Origin: Achromobacter xylosoxidans | GTDB taxonomy: Bacteria > Pseudomonadota > Gammaproteobacteria > Burkholderiales > Burkholderiaceae_B | Length of the DNA: 64,000 bases | Direction of reading: 5' to 3' | NCBI RefSeq assembly: GCF_014490035.1 | Contig: NZ_CP061008.1 | Coordinates: forward strand, 5,456,001 to 5,520,000 | Part shown: positions 44,742 through 54,059 of the stretch, in pieces | Position numbering within the stretch: position 1 is the stretch's first letter | Layout of the letters: every line of letters starts with the position of its first letter | Program-made: the position numbers and the translations under genes | The notes under the pieces: model-generated | What the model was told of the DNA's origin: nothing | Databases searched by the model: none | What the model saw: the letters and a program-made list of their open reading frames with translations, nothing else

Positions 44742-46394
44742 TCAGTGTGCAGCGTCTTCGTCGATGGCGCGGGCACGGGTGTTCGGCAGGAACAGGCTGC
44801 CGATGACGCCGACCACCGCGGTCACCACGACCGGATACATCAGGCCGCCAAAGATATTGCCGCTGGCCTGGGCCAGATAGGTGGCGGTAAAGGGCACGAT
44901 GCCGCCGAAGATGCCGGCGCCGATGTGGTACGGGAAGGATAGCGCCGTATAGCGGATGCGGGCTGGGAACAGTTCGACCAGATAGGACGCCACCGGGCCG
45001 TAGACCATGGCGACCACGGCCGTCATCAGCACCAGGATCAGGATGATGGTCGTGCGGTCGACGCGCGCGGGATCGGCGCGCTCCGGATAACCGGCGGCCG
45101 TCAGCGCGCTGGTGTAGGCGGCGCGGTCAAAGCCGTTGACGGTCGTGCCGCCCACGCTCATGGCGATGCTCTGGCCGGGCAGCGGCGCGGCGTATTCAAA
45201 GTTGATGCCCTTGCCCACCAGGAATTTCTTGGCCTGCACGCAGACCTTCTTGTGGTCGGCATGGCTGCCGATCATGGCGGCCTGCAGCCCGAAGTCGCAG
45301 GCGCCGCCGCTGGTATCGGCATGCACGCGCACCGGCGTGCTCTGCATGGCTTGCGCCAGGGCCGGGTTGCCCGCCTTGAGCAGCACGTCGAACATGGAGT
45401 GGTAGCCGATGGCGGCAACGAACAGGCCGACCATCATGATCCACTTGCGGCCGATGCGGTCCGACAACCAGCCGAACAGCACAAAGGTCGGCGCGCCGAT
45501 GATGAAGCCGATCAGGATCAGCGTGTAGACGCTGGTCTGGTCCAGCTGCACGGCCTGCTGCATGAAGATCATGACGTAGAACTGGCCGGTGAAGTAGGTG
45601 GCGCCCTGGCCGGCGGTGACGCCGATCAGCGCCAGCAGCACCAGCCGCAGGCTGGACCATTGGCCGAAGGTCTCCTTGACCGGATTCTTGGACAGGCGGT
45701 TCTGCTGCTTCATGCGGGTGAACACGGGCGACTCGTGCAGCTTGGCGCGCACGTAGATCGAAATCGCCAGCATCACGATCGACAGGATGAACGGCAGGCG
45801 CCAGCCCCACTGGCGGAAATCCCCGGCGCTCATGGACGCCTGGGTGCACAGGATCACGATCAAGGACAGGATCAGGCCCGCCGACGAGGTGATCTGGATC
45901 CAGCCCGTCAGCAGCCCGCGGCGCTTGGGTTCGCAGTGTTCGGCCACGTAGATGACCGCGCCGCCGTACTCGCCGCCCACCGCCAGCCCCTGCACCACGC
46001 GCAGGGTCAGCAGCAGGATCCACGACAGGTGGCCGGCTGATTCATAGGTGGGCAGGCAGCCGATCAGGACGGTCGCGCCGCCCATCATCACCACGGTGAT
46101 GAGGAAGGTGTACTTGCGGCCCAGCTTGTCGCCCAGGTAGCCGAACATCACCGCGCCCAGGGGCCGGATGATGAAGCCCACCGCCAACGCGCCCAGCGCG
46201 GCCAGCAGCGCCACGGTGGGGTTGTCCTGCGGGAACAGCACCTGGCTCATGAAGACGGCCAGGGTCCCGTAGATGAAAAAGTCGTACCACTCGAACAAGG
46301 TGCCCAGGGTCGAGGCCACCACCACCTGGCGTTCCTCCTTCCTGCTGAGCGTCGGACCGGCGTCGATCCGCTGCATTGCCACATTCGCTTCCAT
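44742..46394 (-). CDS. MHS-family (MFS) metabolite:proton symporter with a large periplasmic insert
   Basis: The 550-residue protein is a 12-helix MFS transporter of the metabolite:H+ symporter group (relatives of ProP, ShiA and KgtP). GTLFEWYDFFIYG (~31-43) and GYLGDKLGRKYTF (~85-97) are diagnostic, and SDRIGRK recurs at ~311. Between helices 9 and 10 (~338-447) there is an extra soluble stretch of about 110 residues with two cysteines (Cys366, Cys385), predicted to face the periplasm. Most relatives are about 430-450 residues. It heads the nitrilase operon. The ATG at 46394 was chosen over more distal non-supported starts. Confidence 0.9.
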   Translation of the reverse strand: MEANVAMQRIDAGPTLSRKEERQVVVASTLGTLFEWYDFFIYGTLAVFMSQVLFPQDNPTVALLAALGALAVGFIIRPLGAVMFGYLGDKLGRKYTFLITVVMMGGATVLIGCLPTYESAGHLSWILLLTLRVVQGLAVGGEYGGAVIYVAEHCEPKRRGLLTGWIQITSSAGLILSLIVILCTQASMSAGDFRQWGWRLPFILSIVMLAISIYVRAKLHESPVFTRMKQQNRLSKNPVKETFGQWSSLRLVLLALIGVTAGQGATYFTGQFYVMIFMQQAVQLDQTSVYTLILIGFIIGAPTFVLFGWLSDRIGRKWIMMVGLFVAAIGYHSMFDVLLKAGNPALAQAMQSTPVRVHADTSGGACDFGLQAAMIGSHADHKKVCVQAKKFLVGKGINFEYAAPLPGQSIAMSVGGTTVNGFDRAAYTSALTAAGYPERADPARVDRTTIILILVLMTAVVAMVYGPVASYLVELFPARIRYTALSFPYHIGAGIFGGIVPFTATYLAQASGNIFGGLMYPVVVTAVVGVIGSLFLPNTRARAIDEDAAH

Positions 46395-46419
46395 GCCTGC
46401 TTTCCCCAATCGCTTTAGA

Positions 46420-46451
46420 TTGATAATGCTGTAGTCATTAACTATTATCAA
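46420..46451. promoter_or_regulatory. Inverted repeat between the MFS and IclR genes
   Basis: TTGATAAT (46420-46427) and ATTATCAA (46444-46451) are perfect 8-bp inverted arms 16 bp apart, in the divergent region between the transporter operon and the IclR gene. The arrangement fits a dimeric regulator operator, most likely the IclR protein. Confidence 0.45.
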
Positions 46452-46566
46452 ACTTAAACCAAGGCCTGAAAAAGCTAGGGAAAACCCGGCGCGACAGTCG
46501 CGCCTCCTGGCCGGAAGCGCGGCGCCCCGCTGCTACACTCGCGCCAGAAAAACAGTGGAGGCAGCA

Positions 46567-47406
46567 ATGGCAAGGCCCGCCGGCAAGATGGAAAAGAACG
46601 CGGAACAGGCGCCTGCCGCCGCGCGCAGGGGCATCCAGTCGATCGAAGTGGGGTTCCGGATCCTGGACGTCATCCGCAAGGCCGGCCGTCCCCTGCCCCT
46701 GAAGGAAATCGCGGACGCCTGTGAATTGACGGTGCCCAACGTCCACTACTACCTGGTCAGCTTCCAGAAGGTGGGCGTGGTGCAGCAGCACGCGGATACC
46801 GGCCACTACGGCCTGGGGCCCTATGCCCTGCGGCTGGGCCTGGCGGCCCTGGAACAGTTCGACGTATTCACCACCGCCCGGCCCATCATGGCCGAAGTGG
46901 CCGCGATCACCGGCCACACCGTGTTCCTGGGCGTGTGGGGCAACAAGGGCCCGACCATCGTCTACCGCGTCGAAGGCGCCCGCAGCCGCCCGCTGCTGGA
47001 ACTGCGCGTGGGCAGCGTGCTGCCGCTGCTGTCCTCGGCGCTGGGCCGCAACTTCCTGGCGCACCTGCCGGAAGCCAGCACGCGCGAACTGCTGGAACAG
47101 GAAATGGCCTCAGCCGGCTCGGACGGGTACGGCGGCAAGTCCTATACGCAAAAGGACGTGCAGGCCATCCGCGAGGAAGTGCTGGAGCACCACCTCAGCC
47201 GTTGCCGCGACGCGCTGCTGCCGCACTTCACGTCGCTGTCCGCGCCCATATTCGACATGCTGGGCGAGATGAAGGCCGCCATTACGCTGATGGGGCCGGT
47301 GGGCGCCATCGACGACGACCTGCAATCCGATACCGCGCGACTGCTCAGCGAGAAGGCGCGCTCGATCTCGGCGACGGCGGGCTGGGTGGAGCCGCAGGCG
47401 CGCTAG
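46567..47406 (+). CDS. IclR-family transcriptional regulator
   Basis: The 279-residue protein has an N-terminal winged helix (~25-90: RGIQSIEVGFRILDVIRKAG, then LPLKEIADACELTVPNVHYYL in parts). A C-terminal IclR effector domain follows (~100-270). The ATG at 46567 follows GGAGG. It is divergent from the MFS-nitrilase-flavin reductase operon and is probably its regulator. The effector is unknown. Confidence 0.92.
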   Translation: MARPAGKMEKNAEQAPAAARRGIQSIEVGFRILDVIRKAGRPLPLKEIADACELTVPNVHYYLVSFQKVGVVQQHADTGHYGLGPYALRLGLAALEQFDVFTTARPIMAEVAAITGHTVFLGVWGNKGPTIVYRVEGARSRPLLELRVGSVLPLLSSALGRNFLAHLPEASTRELLEQEMASAGSDGYGGKSYTQKDVQAIREEVLEHHLSRCRDALLPHFTSLSAPIFDMLGEMKAAITLMGPVGAIDDDLQSDTARLLSEKARSISATAGWVEPQAR

Positions 47407-47421
47407 GCGCTTCTGCCGGCC

Positions 47422-49008
47422 TCATCTCCGCGCGTCGGGCAGCCGACTGGGCGGCGGCGTGCTGGCCACGTTTTTCTTGTAGTACGCGATGAACTCCGGC
47501 GCCGGCATGGGCTTGCCGTACAGCCAACCCTGGCCGAAATCCACCTCGCGCGCTTTCAGGTGGTCTTCCTGTTCCTGGCGCTCGATGCCTTCGGCCACGG
47601 TCAGCAGGTTCAGCGACTTGGCCATGTCGATGATGTGGTCCGTGACCTTGTGGGTCGCGGAATCGGTGCCGATGGTGTCGACGAAGGACTTGTCGATCTT
47701 CAGCGAGTCCAGCGGCAGCCGCTGCAGATAGGACAGGCTGGAGTAGCCCGTGCCGAAGTCATCGATGGCCACGGCATGGCCTTGCGCACGGGCCTGTTCG
47801 ATGACGCTGCAGGCCTTGTCCACGTCCATGAAGCCGCGCTCGGTGGCTTCCAGCCAGATCTGCCGCGGATCGATGACCGTGCCTTCCAGCATGCGCTGCA
47901 ACACCCGCAATGCCCCGCCATCCTTGAGATCGCTGGCGCTCAGGTTGACGGAGATGTGCGCTCCCCGGTCCTCGCCCAGCAGCTCCTCCATATCCCGGAT
48001 CACCAGGCGAAACACCTCTTCGGTGATGCGGGCCATCAGGCCGTTGTCTTCGGCGATCGAGATGAACAGGTCGGGTCTCAGGGTCTTGCCGCCGCGCCGG
48101 ATCCAGCGCACCAGCGCCTCGGCGCCGATGCAGCGGCCTGTGCGCAGGTCGATGATGGGCTGGTAGTGGACGACGAATTCCCGCCGCCTGATGCCGGCGG
48201 CCAGTTCGCCCGCGATCGACAGGCGCCGGCGCGACAGCCAGACGACCAGCGCGATCATGGCGGCCGCGACCAGCGTCCCCATGGGCAGCCAGAACAGGCG
48301 CTCGCGCGGCAGCATGTCCAGCGCTTCGGTCTGCGGTTCGAGCAGGACGACGGCCAGGTCCGCATTGCGCGCGACGGCGCTGAGGTAGGCCTCGTCGATG
48401 TCCAGCTTGCCGCCATTCAGCGCCTGCGACACCAGCACGAGATCGGGGTCGTTGCGGGTTCCCAGCATGCCCACGCCCGGCAGGACCACGGCGAGTTGCG
48501 CGCCGTCCGTGAGCGCCTTTTCAGTGAACCGGCCGGGTTCGAACAAGGCGCTGTAATCGCCGTGGCGCACCGCCACCATCCTGATGCCGGGACTCAAGAC
48601 GGGCACCGCATCCAGCAACAGGCGTCCGCCGTTGGTCAGTTCGACCTGGGCCGGAATCAGCGGCTCTTCGTAGCTGGGCACGCCCCAGGTGGTGCACTGG
48701 ACGATCCCGCCCGCCACATAGGCCAGATCGTCCACGGCCCGGTCCCGCAGGGCCAGCGCCCGCATATGGCGGATGTGCTGGGGCGAACAGGGCTCGAATG
48801 CCAGCTCGTCCAGATCGCGTAGCGTGGCCACGGTCTGGTCCAGCAGATCCTGGGTGTCCCTCAGGATGCGCTGAGCCTGGTCGTCCAGATAGCGCTGCTC
48901 GCCCGCGACGGCGCGGGACCAGGACATGTGCAGCGCGAAGCCGATGGGCAACAGGGCCGCGGCGGCGGCGAGAGCGATGGCGATGCCGATTACAAGCTTG
49001 CGCGGCAT
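47422..49008 (-). CDS. CSS-motif EAL-domain cyclic-di-GMP phosphodiesterase
   Basis: This 528-residue membrane protein starts with a helix (~8-28) and a periplasmic CSS-type sensor domain (~30-235; CSPQHIRHM near 74). A second helix lies at ~243-260 and a cytoplasmic EAL domain at ~270-520. The EAL domain keeps EALVRW, NLSASD, EATERGF, DDFGTGYSSLSYL, KIDKSFV, EGIE and GQGW, so it should hydrolyse c-di-GMP. The CSS domain is redox-sensitive in E. coli relatives. It converges with the IclR gene (15 bp gap). Confidence 0.94.
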   Translation of the reverse strand: MPRKLVIGIAIALAAAAALLPIGFALHMSWSRAVAGEQRYLDDQAQRILRDTQDLLDQTVATLRDLDELAFEPCSPQHIRHMRALALRDRAVDDLAYVAGGIVQCTTWGVPSYEEPLIPAQVELTNGGRLLLDAVPVLSPGIRMVAVRHGDYSALFEPGRFTEKALTDGAQLAVVLPGVGMLGTRNDPDLVLVSQALNGGKLDIDEAYLSAVARNADLAVVLLEPQTEALDMLPRERLFWLPMGTLVAAAMIALVVWLSRRRLSIAGELAAGIRRREFVVHYQPIIDLRTGRCIGAEALVRWIRRGGKTLRPDLFISIAEDNGLMARITEEVFRLVIRDMEELLGEDRGAHISVNLSASDLKDGGALRVLQRMLEGTVIDPRQIWLEATERGFMDVDKACSVIEQARAQGHAVAIDDFGTGYSSLSYLQRLPLDSLKIDKSFVDTIGTDSATHKVTDHIIDMAKSLNLLTVAEGIERQEQEDHLKAREVDFGQGWLYGKPMPAPEFIAYYKKNVASTPPPSRLPDARR

Positions 49009-49106
49009 CGAGGCCGTCCCCTGGGATCGCCGGCTGGCGAGGTTATATCTTTTTACACTTTTTGGGGGGCCAATGTCTCCATCAATTTCCGCTCACTGGC
49101 GCCGCC

Positions 49107-50087
49107 TCAGCCCTCCGCCACGATCTTCGCGTCGCGTATGGTCTGGGCGTACTTCTGCTGCTCCTGCTTCATGAAGTCGGCAAAGCGCTGGACGCTGCCG
49201 CCGCCGTCCTCCGCCCCCACCTGCGCCAGCTTTTCCTGCACGTCCGGCATCGCCAACACCCGGTCGATGTCCTGGTTCATGCGCTGGACCATGGCGGCGG
49301 GCATCTTGCCCGGACCGACCATGCCGAACCAGATGCTGGCCTCGAATCCGGGATAGCCTTGTTCGGCCACGGTCGGCACGTTGGGGTGGCTCTTGGAGCG
49401 CTGCTGCAAGGTCTGCGCCAACGCGATCACCTTGCCGGACTGCACCAGCGGCGTGGCGGTGGTCATGCCTTCGAAGCAGTACTGCACGTGGCCGCCCAGC
49501 AGGTCATTCATCAAGGGAGCCGAGCCCTTGTAGGGCACGTGCAGCACGTCGATCCCCGCGCGGGCCTTGAAGATCTCCAGCGCCAGGTGCTGCGCCGAAC
49601 CGCTACCGGCCGAACCGAACACGATCTTGCCCGGCTGCGCCTTGCACAGCGCAACCAGCTCGGGCAGCGTCTTGGCGGGTTGCGAGGCGCCGCCAAGCAA
49701 GATGGTGGGCGTCTTGCCGACCAGGGCGATCGGCGTGAAGTCGCGCTCCACCGAATAGGCCAGCTTGGGCTGCAGGCCCGGCGCGATCCCATGGCTGTTG
49801 ACGTGCGCCATCAACAGCGTATTGCCGTCGTTGGGCTGGCGCGCCACCTGTTCGGCGGCGATGATGCCGGCCGCGCCCGCGCGGTTTTCGACGATGACGG
49901 GAATATTCCACATCACGCCCAGCTTCTGCCCCAGCAGGCGCGCCAGCACGTCGGTGCCGCCGCCGGCCGGAAAGCCCACCACGATCTTCACCGGCCCCTG
50001 CGGCAGGTCTTGCGCCCGCGCCGTCGCCGGCAGGACCAGCGCGGCCCCCAGCGCCGCGGCGCCGGTCATGAATTGCCTACGTTGCAT
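49107..50087 (-). CDS. Bug/TctC family periplasmic solute-binding protein
   Basis: The 326-residue protein begins with a twin-arginine-like leader (MQRRQFMTGAAALG, cleavage after ~25) and shows the Bug pattern VKIVVGFPAGGGTDVLARLL (in parts), LHVPYKGSAPLMNDLLGGHV and VAEQGYPGFEASIWFG. It binds a small carboxylate in the periplasm. It is 144 bp downstream of an enolase-superfamily gene on the same strand, so the ligand may be the substrate of that enzyme. Confidence 0.93.
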   Translation of the reverse strand: MQRRQFMTGAAALGAALVLPATARAQDLPQGPVKIVVGFPAGGGTDVLARLLGQKLGVMWNIPVIVENRAGAAGIIAAEQVARQPNDGNTLLMAHVNSHGIAPGLQPKLAYSVERDFTPIALVGKTPTILLGGASQPAKTLPELVALCKAQPGKIVFGSAGSGSAQHLALEIFKARAGIDVLHVPYKGSAPLMNDLLGGHVQYCFEGMTTATPLVQSGKVIALAQTLQQRSKSHPNVPTVAEQGYPGFEASIWFGMVGPGKMPAAMVQRMNQDIDRVLAMPDVQEKLAQVGAEDGGGSVQRFADFMKQEQQKYAQTIRDAKIVAEG

Positions 50088-50231
50088 TGCTGTCTCCTCG
50101 CGCGCCGGTCCGATGGCCGGCGACTGGTTCTTGGAATACTGTCACTGCTCACCGCTGCCGGCCGTCTGGCGCGGCCTGGCTGCGATGTTCCTGCGCTGCG
50201 GCGCGCGGCCGGCAGGCCGCGCCCCCTACCC

Positions 50232-51359
50232 TCAGCCAGCGACCCGGCTCCACTTGCCGTAGCGCTCGACCATGCGCTCGTCGAAACCGAAGCCCAGGCC
50301 GGGCTCCTGATGCAGCACCACGCGTCCCTGCTTGTGCGTCAACTGGCGGTCGACCAGCCTGCGGAAGTTCAGGACCTGATCGTCCCAGAAGAATTCGACG
50401 TAGCGCGCATTCGGCGTCGCGGCGACCAGCGGCGCATGCACGTCATGGAACCAGTGCGGGCAAACCACGACGCCGTAGCTGGCGGCGGTGGCGGCGATGC
50501 GCTTCCATTCGGTGATACCGCCGCAGACGGCGGCATCGGTCTGCAGGATGCCTGCGGCGCCCTTGTCCAGCAACTCCTTGTGATACCAGCGGCCATAGCC
50601 GATCTCGGCGGTGGCGATGGGCAGGCGCGTCAGGCGCGCCAGCTTGGCGTGGCTGTCGATGTCGTCGGGGCCGAAGGGTTCTTCGATGAAGTACGGATCG
50701 TACTGTTCGAAGCGGCGGATGTACTGCATGGCCTGCGTCACGTCCTGCCAGGCGTTGTTGCAGTCCATCATCAACTCGACGTCGGGGCCGATGGCCTCGC
50801 GCGCCGCCTTCAGACGCGCCTCTTCCTCGGCCGGGGACAGGCGGCCCGTCTTCATCTTGACGGCGCGAAAGCCCTTATCCACGTAGCTCGCCATTTCTTC
50901 GCCCAGGTGCTGGGGCGTCTTGCCGTCGAGGTAGTAGCCGCCGCTGGCATAGGCCGGCACGGTTTCGAGTTCGACCGCGCCCAGATACTTGTGCAGCGGC
51001 AGGCCGACGGTCTTGGCGTTCAGGTCCCACAGCGCGATATCCAGGGCGCTCAATGCGCGCATCACCGTGCCTTGCCGGCCTTGCAGCAGGGCTTCCTGGT
51101 ACATCGCCTGCCACAGGCCTTCGACGGCGAGCGAATCCTTGCCCAGCAGCACCGGACCCAGCAGGTTCTGCACCGCGGCCTCAAAGATGGCGCCGCCGGC
51201 GCTGCCCACGTAGCAGAAGCCGATGCCTTCCACGCCGTCGGAGGAACGGACCTTCACCAGGCCGTAGTGCCGCGTCGACACGGTGCGATTCGAAAACGAG
51301 GTGACCTTGTCCAGGGGCACCGCGGCGGCGCACACGTCTATGGATTCAATGATGGGCAC
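50232..51359 (-). CDS. Mandelate racemase/muconate lactonising family protein
   Basis: This 375-residue enolase-superfamily enzyme has the capping domain (~1-125) and the barrel with the KxK base motif (VKMKTG ~164-169). Mg2+ ligands are seen at MDCNNAW, FIEEPFG and ATAEIGYG, and a histidine-rich segment at CPHWFHDVHAPL. It would abstract an alpha-proton from a carboxylate, probably as an acid-sugar dehydratase or racemase. The start is a GTG at 51359 with AAGGAG six bases upstream. It is divergent from a LysR gene and next to a Bug binding protein. The substrate is unknown. Confidence 0.9.
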   Translation of the reverse strand: MPIIESIDVCAAAVPLDKVTSFSNRTVSTRHYGLVKVRSSDGVEGIGFCYVGSAGGAIFEAAVQNLLGPVLLGKDSLAVEGLWQAMYQEALLQGRQGTVMRALSALDIALWDLNAKTVGLPLHKYLGAVELETVPAYASGGYYLDGKTPQHLGEEMASYVDKGFRAVKMKTGRLSPAEEEARLKAAREAIGPDVELMMDCNNAWQDVTQAMQYIRRFEQYDPYFIEEPFGPDDIDSHAKLARLTRLPIATAEIGYGRWYHKELLDKGAAGILQTDAAVCGGITEWKRIAATAASYGVVVCPHWFHDVHAPLVAATPNARYVEFFWDDQVLNFRRLVDRQLTHKQGRVVLHQEPGLGFGFDERMVERYGKWSRVAG

Positions 51360-51470
51360 AACTGGCTCCTTGGTAATCGGGATGGTCGGGCGGGGCCGGC
51401 GCGGCATGCGGGGCCTCAACGCTCTGACCGTATTCTTGCCGTGGCCAAAGAAAACAACAATTATCTTCAT

Positions 51471-51487
51471 CCATCTTTAGAATATGG
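51471..51487. promoter_or_regulatory. Weak LysR-type operator candidate
   Basis: CCAT (51471-51474) and ATGG (51484-51487) are inverted arms around nine AT-rich bases. They lie in the 158-bp region between the enolase-superfamily gene and the divergent LysR gene. The arms are short, so this is a weak call. Confidence 0.25.
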
Positions 51488-51517
51488 AAAAAGCATCTTT
51501 TCAGGAGGGTCCGGCCC

Positions 51518-52396
51518 GTGGATTCGCGCTTTCTGCAAACCTATGTGCACGTGGTGGAACTGGGCTCCATCGCCCAGGCCGCGCGCCACCAGGGGCTGAC
51601 GCCCGCCACGGTGCAGCAGCGCCTGCGCGCGCTGGAAGCGGACATGGGCAGCGCCTTGATCGCGCGCTCCGGCCGCACGGTGAAGCCCACGCAGGCCGGC
51701 GTGCGGATCCTGGAGCGTGCCCGCGCCGTCCTGCGCGACGTGCGCGACCTGCGTTCGGCTGCGTCCGACACCGAACTGCCGGCCGGTCCGCTGCGCCTGG
51801 GCGCCACGCCCACCGCGCTGACCGGCATCATGCCGCCCGTGCTGCGCGCCTGGACTGCGCGCCATCCCCATATTGAAATCTACATAGAACCGGCGCCCAC
51901 CACCCTGCTCTACGGCAAGGTGCTGTCCGGCGAACTGGACGGCGCGCTGCTGGTGCATCCCTTGTTCGCCATCCCCAAGACCTGCGCCTGGCGCGACCTG
52001 CGGCAAGAGCCGCTGGTGCTGGTCACGCCGGCCGATATGAGGGTGCGCGATCCGCTGGAAGTCATCGCGCGCGAACCCTACATCTGCTATGACCGCAGCG
52101 TGGTGGGCGGCAAGATGGCCGACGACTACCTGCGCGCGCGCAGCCTGCGGCCGCACGTACGCTTCGAGCTGGATGGAATCGATTCCATTGCCAAGCTGGT
52201 GTCGGAAGGATTGGGCGTGGCGCTGCTGCCGGATTGGGCGACCATCGGAGAACCGTCAGCCCGCGTCAGGCGCTGGCCTCTGCCGCCGCCCTGCCCGGTG
52301 CGCACCGTGGGCGCGATCTGGCTGCGCTCCGGCGTGCGTTCGGCGCTGATGCAGGCCTTCGTGGAAATGGCCGAGACTCAGCTCGGCCTGGACTGA
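51518..52396 (+). CDS. LysR-family regulator
   Basis: The 292-residue protein has a LysR helix-turn-helix (~1-62: FLQTYVHVVELGSIAQAARH in parts, then TVQQRLRALEADMG) and a substrate-binding effector domain. It begins with GTG behind AGGAGG, about ten bases upstream. It is divergent from the mandelate racemase-like gene, which it probably regulates together with the Bug gene. It ends ten bases from the convergent amidohydrolase gene. Confidence 0.92.
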   Translation: MDSRFLQTYVHVVELGSIAQAARHQGLTPATVQQRLRALEADMGSALIARSGRTVKPTQAGVRILERARAVLRDVRDLRSAASDTELPAGPLRLGATPTALTGIMPPVLRAWTARHPHIEIYIEPAPTTLLYGKVLSGELDGALLVHPLFAIPKTCAWRDLRQEPLVLVTPADMRVRDPLEVIAREPYICYDRSVVGGKMADDYLRARSLRPHVRFELDGIDSIAKLVSEGLGVALLPDWATIGEPSARVRRWPLPPPCPVRTVGAIWLRSGVRSALMQAFVEMAETQLGLD

Positions 52397-52406
52397 GCCC
52401 GGAAGA

Positions 52407-53603
52407 TCAGTCCTGTGCGTTTGCGTCGCGGCCGTCGCGGGCCACGACCACGCCGCCCGACACCACCAGGCGGCGCGGCGCGCGCGTCGCCACGGCTTGC
52501 GCAATACAACTGGCGTCGACCAGCACCAGATCCGCGCGCGAACCCGGCGCCAGGCCATAGTCCGCGAAACCGCAGGCGCGGGCCGCCGCCGCGGTCACGC
52601 AATCGAACGCCCATTCGACCTCGTCGTCGCGCCGCAGGTCGTTGCGCAGGCCGATCAGCATGGCGCGCGCCAGCATGTCGGGGCTGCCGTAGGGAGTCCA
52701 GGTATCGCGGATGCCGTCGTTGCCGCCGAAGATCGTCACCCCCGCCTCGCGGCAGGCGCGCACGGCCGGCACGGGCCGCGACGGCGGCGCCGTCGTCAGC
52801 AAGGCCACATCCAGCGCAGCCAGCCGCCGCAGCAGGCCGTCCAGCCGCTTGGCGTCCACGCCGCCCAGACAGAAGGCGTGGCTGATGACGACCTTGCCCT
52901 GCATGCCCAGCGCCTGGACGCGGTCCAGGATCAGGTCCAGGGTAAAGGCGCCCAATTCGCCCGGCTCGTGCAGATGGATATCGACAGGCTTGTGATGCTT
53001 GTCCGCCAGGCCGAACAGCACGTCGAGCGACCTCGCCGGATCGCGGTCTATGGCCGAGGGATCCAACCCGCCCAGCACGTCCGCGCCCTGCGCCAGCGCC
53101 TGGTCCAGCAGTTCGGCCGTACCGGGCCGGATCAGCAGGCCCGACTGGGGAAAGGCCACGGTCTGGATCTCGACACGTCCGGCCAGCTCCTGGCGCGTGG
53201 CATGCACGCCCTCCAGGTGGCGCAGCCCGGCATCGGTATCGATATCCACGTGCGTACGGATGCGGGTCGCGCCTTCGCGCAGGAAGGCCAGCGCCAGGGC
53301 GCGCGAATGGCTGGCCGCGTCATGACCGCTGCGGGCGCGCCAGACGCGTTCGTTCTCGATGCGGTCGGTCAGCGCCGGGCCCACTTCGTTCACGTACCAG
53401 GGCGAATCCCAGGTGGTCTTGTCCAGGTGCGTATGGCCTTCGACCAGGCCGGGCAGCAGCAAGGCGCCGGCGCCGTCCTCGACAGGCACGCCGGGCGCGG
53501 CGGCGAGGCCGAACCCGATGCTCTGGATACGTCCGTCGAGCACCAGCACGTCCACCGCGCCGCCTTGCGGGGCGCGGACATTTTTCAAAAACAGATCGGT
53601 CAT
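52407..53603 (-). CDS. Amidohydrolase, cytosine deaminase-like
   Basis: The 398-residue metal-dependent hydrolase has the motifs of the cytosine deaminase branch: GHTHLDKT (~54-61), HVDIDTDAGL (~116), DIHLHEPGE (~209), SHAFCLGG (~239) and GNDGIRDTWTPYG (~297). The last Asp is the catalytic one. It would deaminate or hydrolyse a cyclic amide or N-heterocycle. The ATG at 53603 gives the family N-terminus. The specific substrate is not determinable. Confidence 0.88.
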   Translation of the reverse strand: MTDLFLKNVRAPQGGAVDVLVLDGRIQSIGFGLAAAPGVPVEDGAGALLLPGLVEGHTHLDKTTWDSPWYVNEVGPALTDRIENERVWRARSGHDAASHSRALALAFLREGATRIRTHVDIDTDAGLRHLEGVHATRQELAGRVEIQTVAFPQSGLLIRPGTAELLDQALAQGADVLGGLDPSAIDRDPARSLDVLFGLADKHHKPVDIHLHEPGELGAFTLDLILDRVQALGMQGKVVISHAFCLGGVDAKRLDGLLRRLAALDVALLTTAPPSRPVPAVRACREAGVTIFGGNDGIRDTWTPYGSPDMLARAMLIGLRNDLRRDDEVEWAFDCVTAAAARACGFADYGLAPGSRADLVLVDASCIAQAVATRAPRRLVVSGGVVVARDGRDANAQD

Positions 53604-53670
53604 GGCAGGATTCCAGGCGCCGCGCGTGGCGGCCGGCCTTGCGCAGACCAGGCGGCACACGCCATCAAGC

Positions 53671-53868
53671 TCAGGCTTGGGGCGGTTCTATCCAGAAGAA
53701 GCGTTCACCCTGGCGGACCATGTCGGCCACGCCTTCGGCGCCGATGCGGTAATCCGTACCCATCAGCGTGGCGCCGCCATCCTCATGGATATGAATAATG
53801 GCGAGCGGGTCGTTTGCCATGGTGTACCAGTAGTAACCCGGCTTGAGATCATGCAGGTTCGTAGTCAT
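53671..53868 (-). CDS. Small conserved-looking hypothetical protein
   Basis: A 65-residue acidic protein rich in aromatic residues (DLKPGYYWYTMANDPLAI, then HEDGGATLMGTDYRIG). No family is recognised. The ATG at 53868 is not preceded by a strong ribosome site. It is separate from the amidohydrolase upstream boundary by 67 bp on the same strand and may be its own unit. Coding potential is supported mostly by composition. Confidence 0.6.
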   Translation of the reverse strand: MTTNLHDLKPGYYWYTMANDPLAIIHIHEDGGATLMGTDYRIGAEGVADMVRQGERFFWIEPPQA

Positions 53869-54059
53869 GTTTCGAGTATACAAACATCCCCGCGCCGTAT
53901 TCAAAAAGACACATAAATCCAGGTCATGCCTGACATGATGGCGTTGAGGCGGCATACTTCCCGATTCCAGGCCCAAACCGCCCGCAAAGTAGGCATGCGT
54001 CGACCAGGCTGTCGCCGCATTGGCGCATATGCTTTGATCGTTGGAGGAACCGCGAGCGT

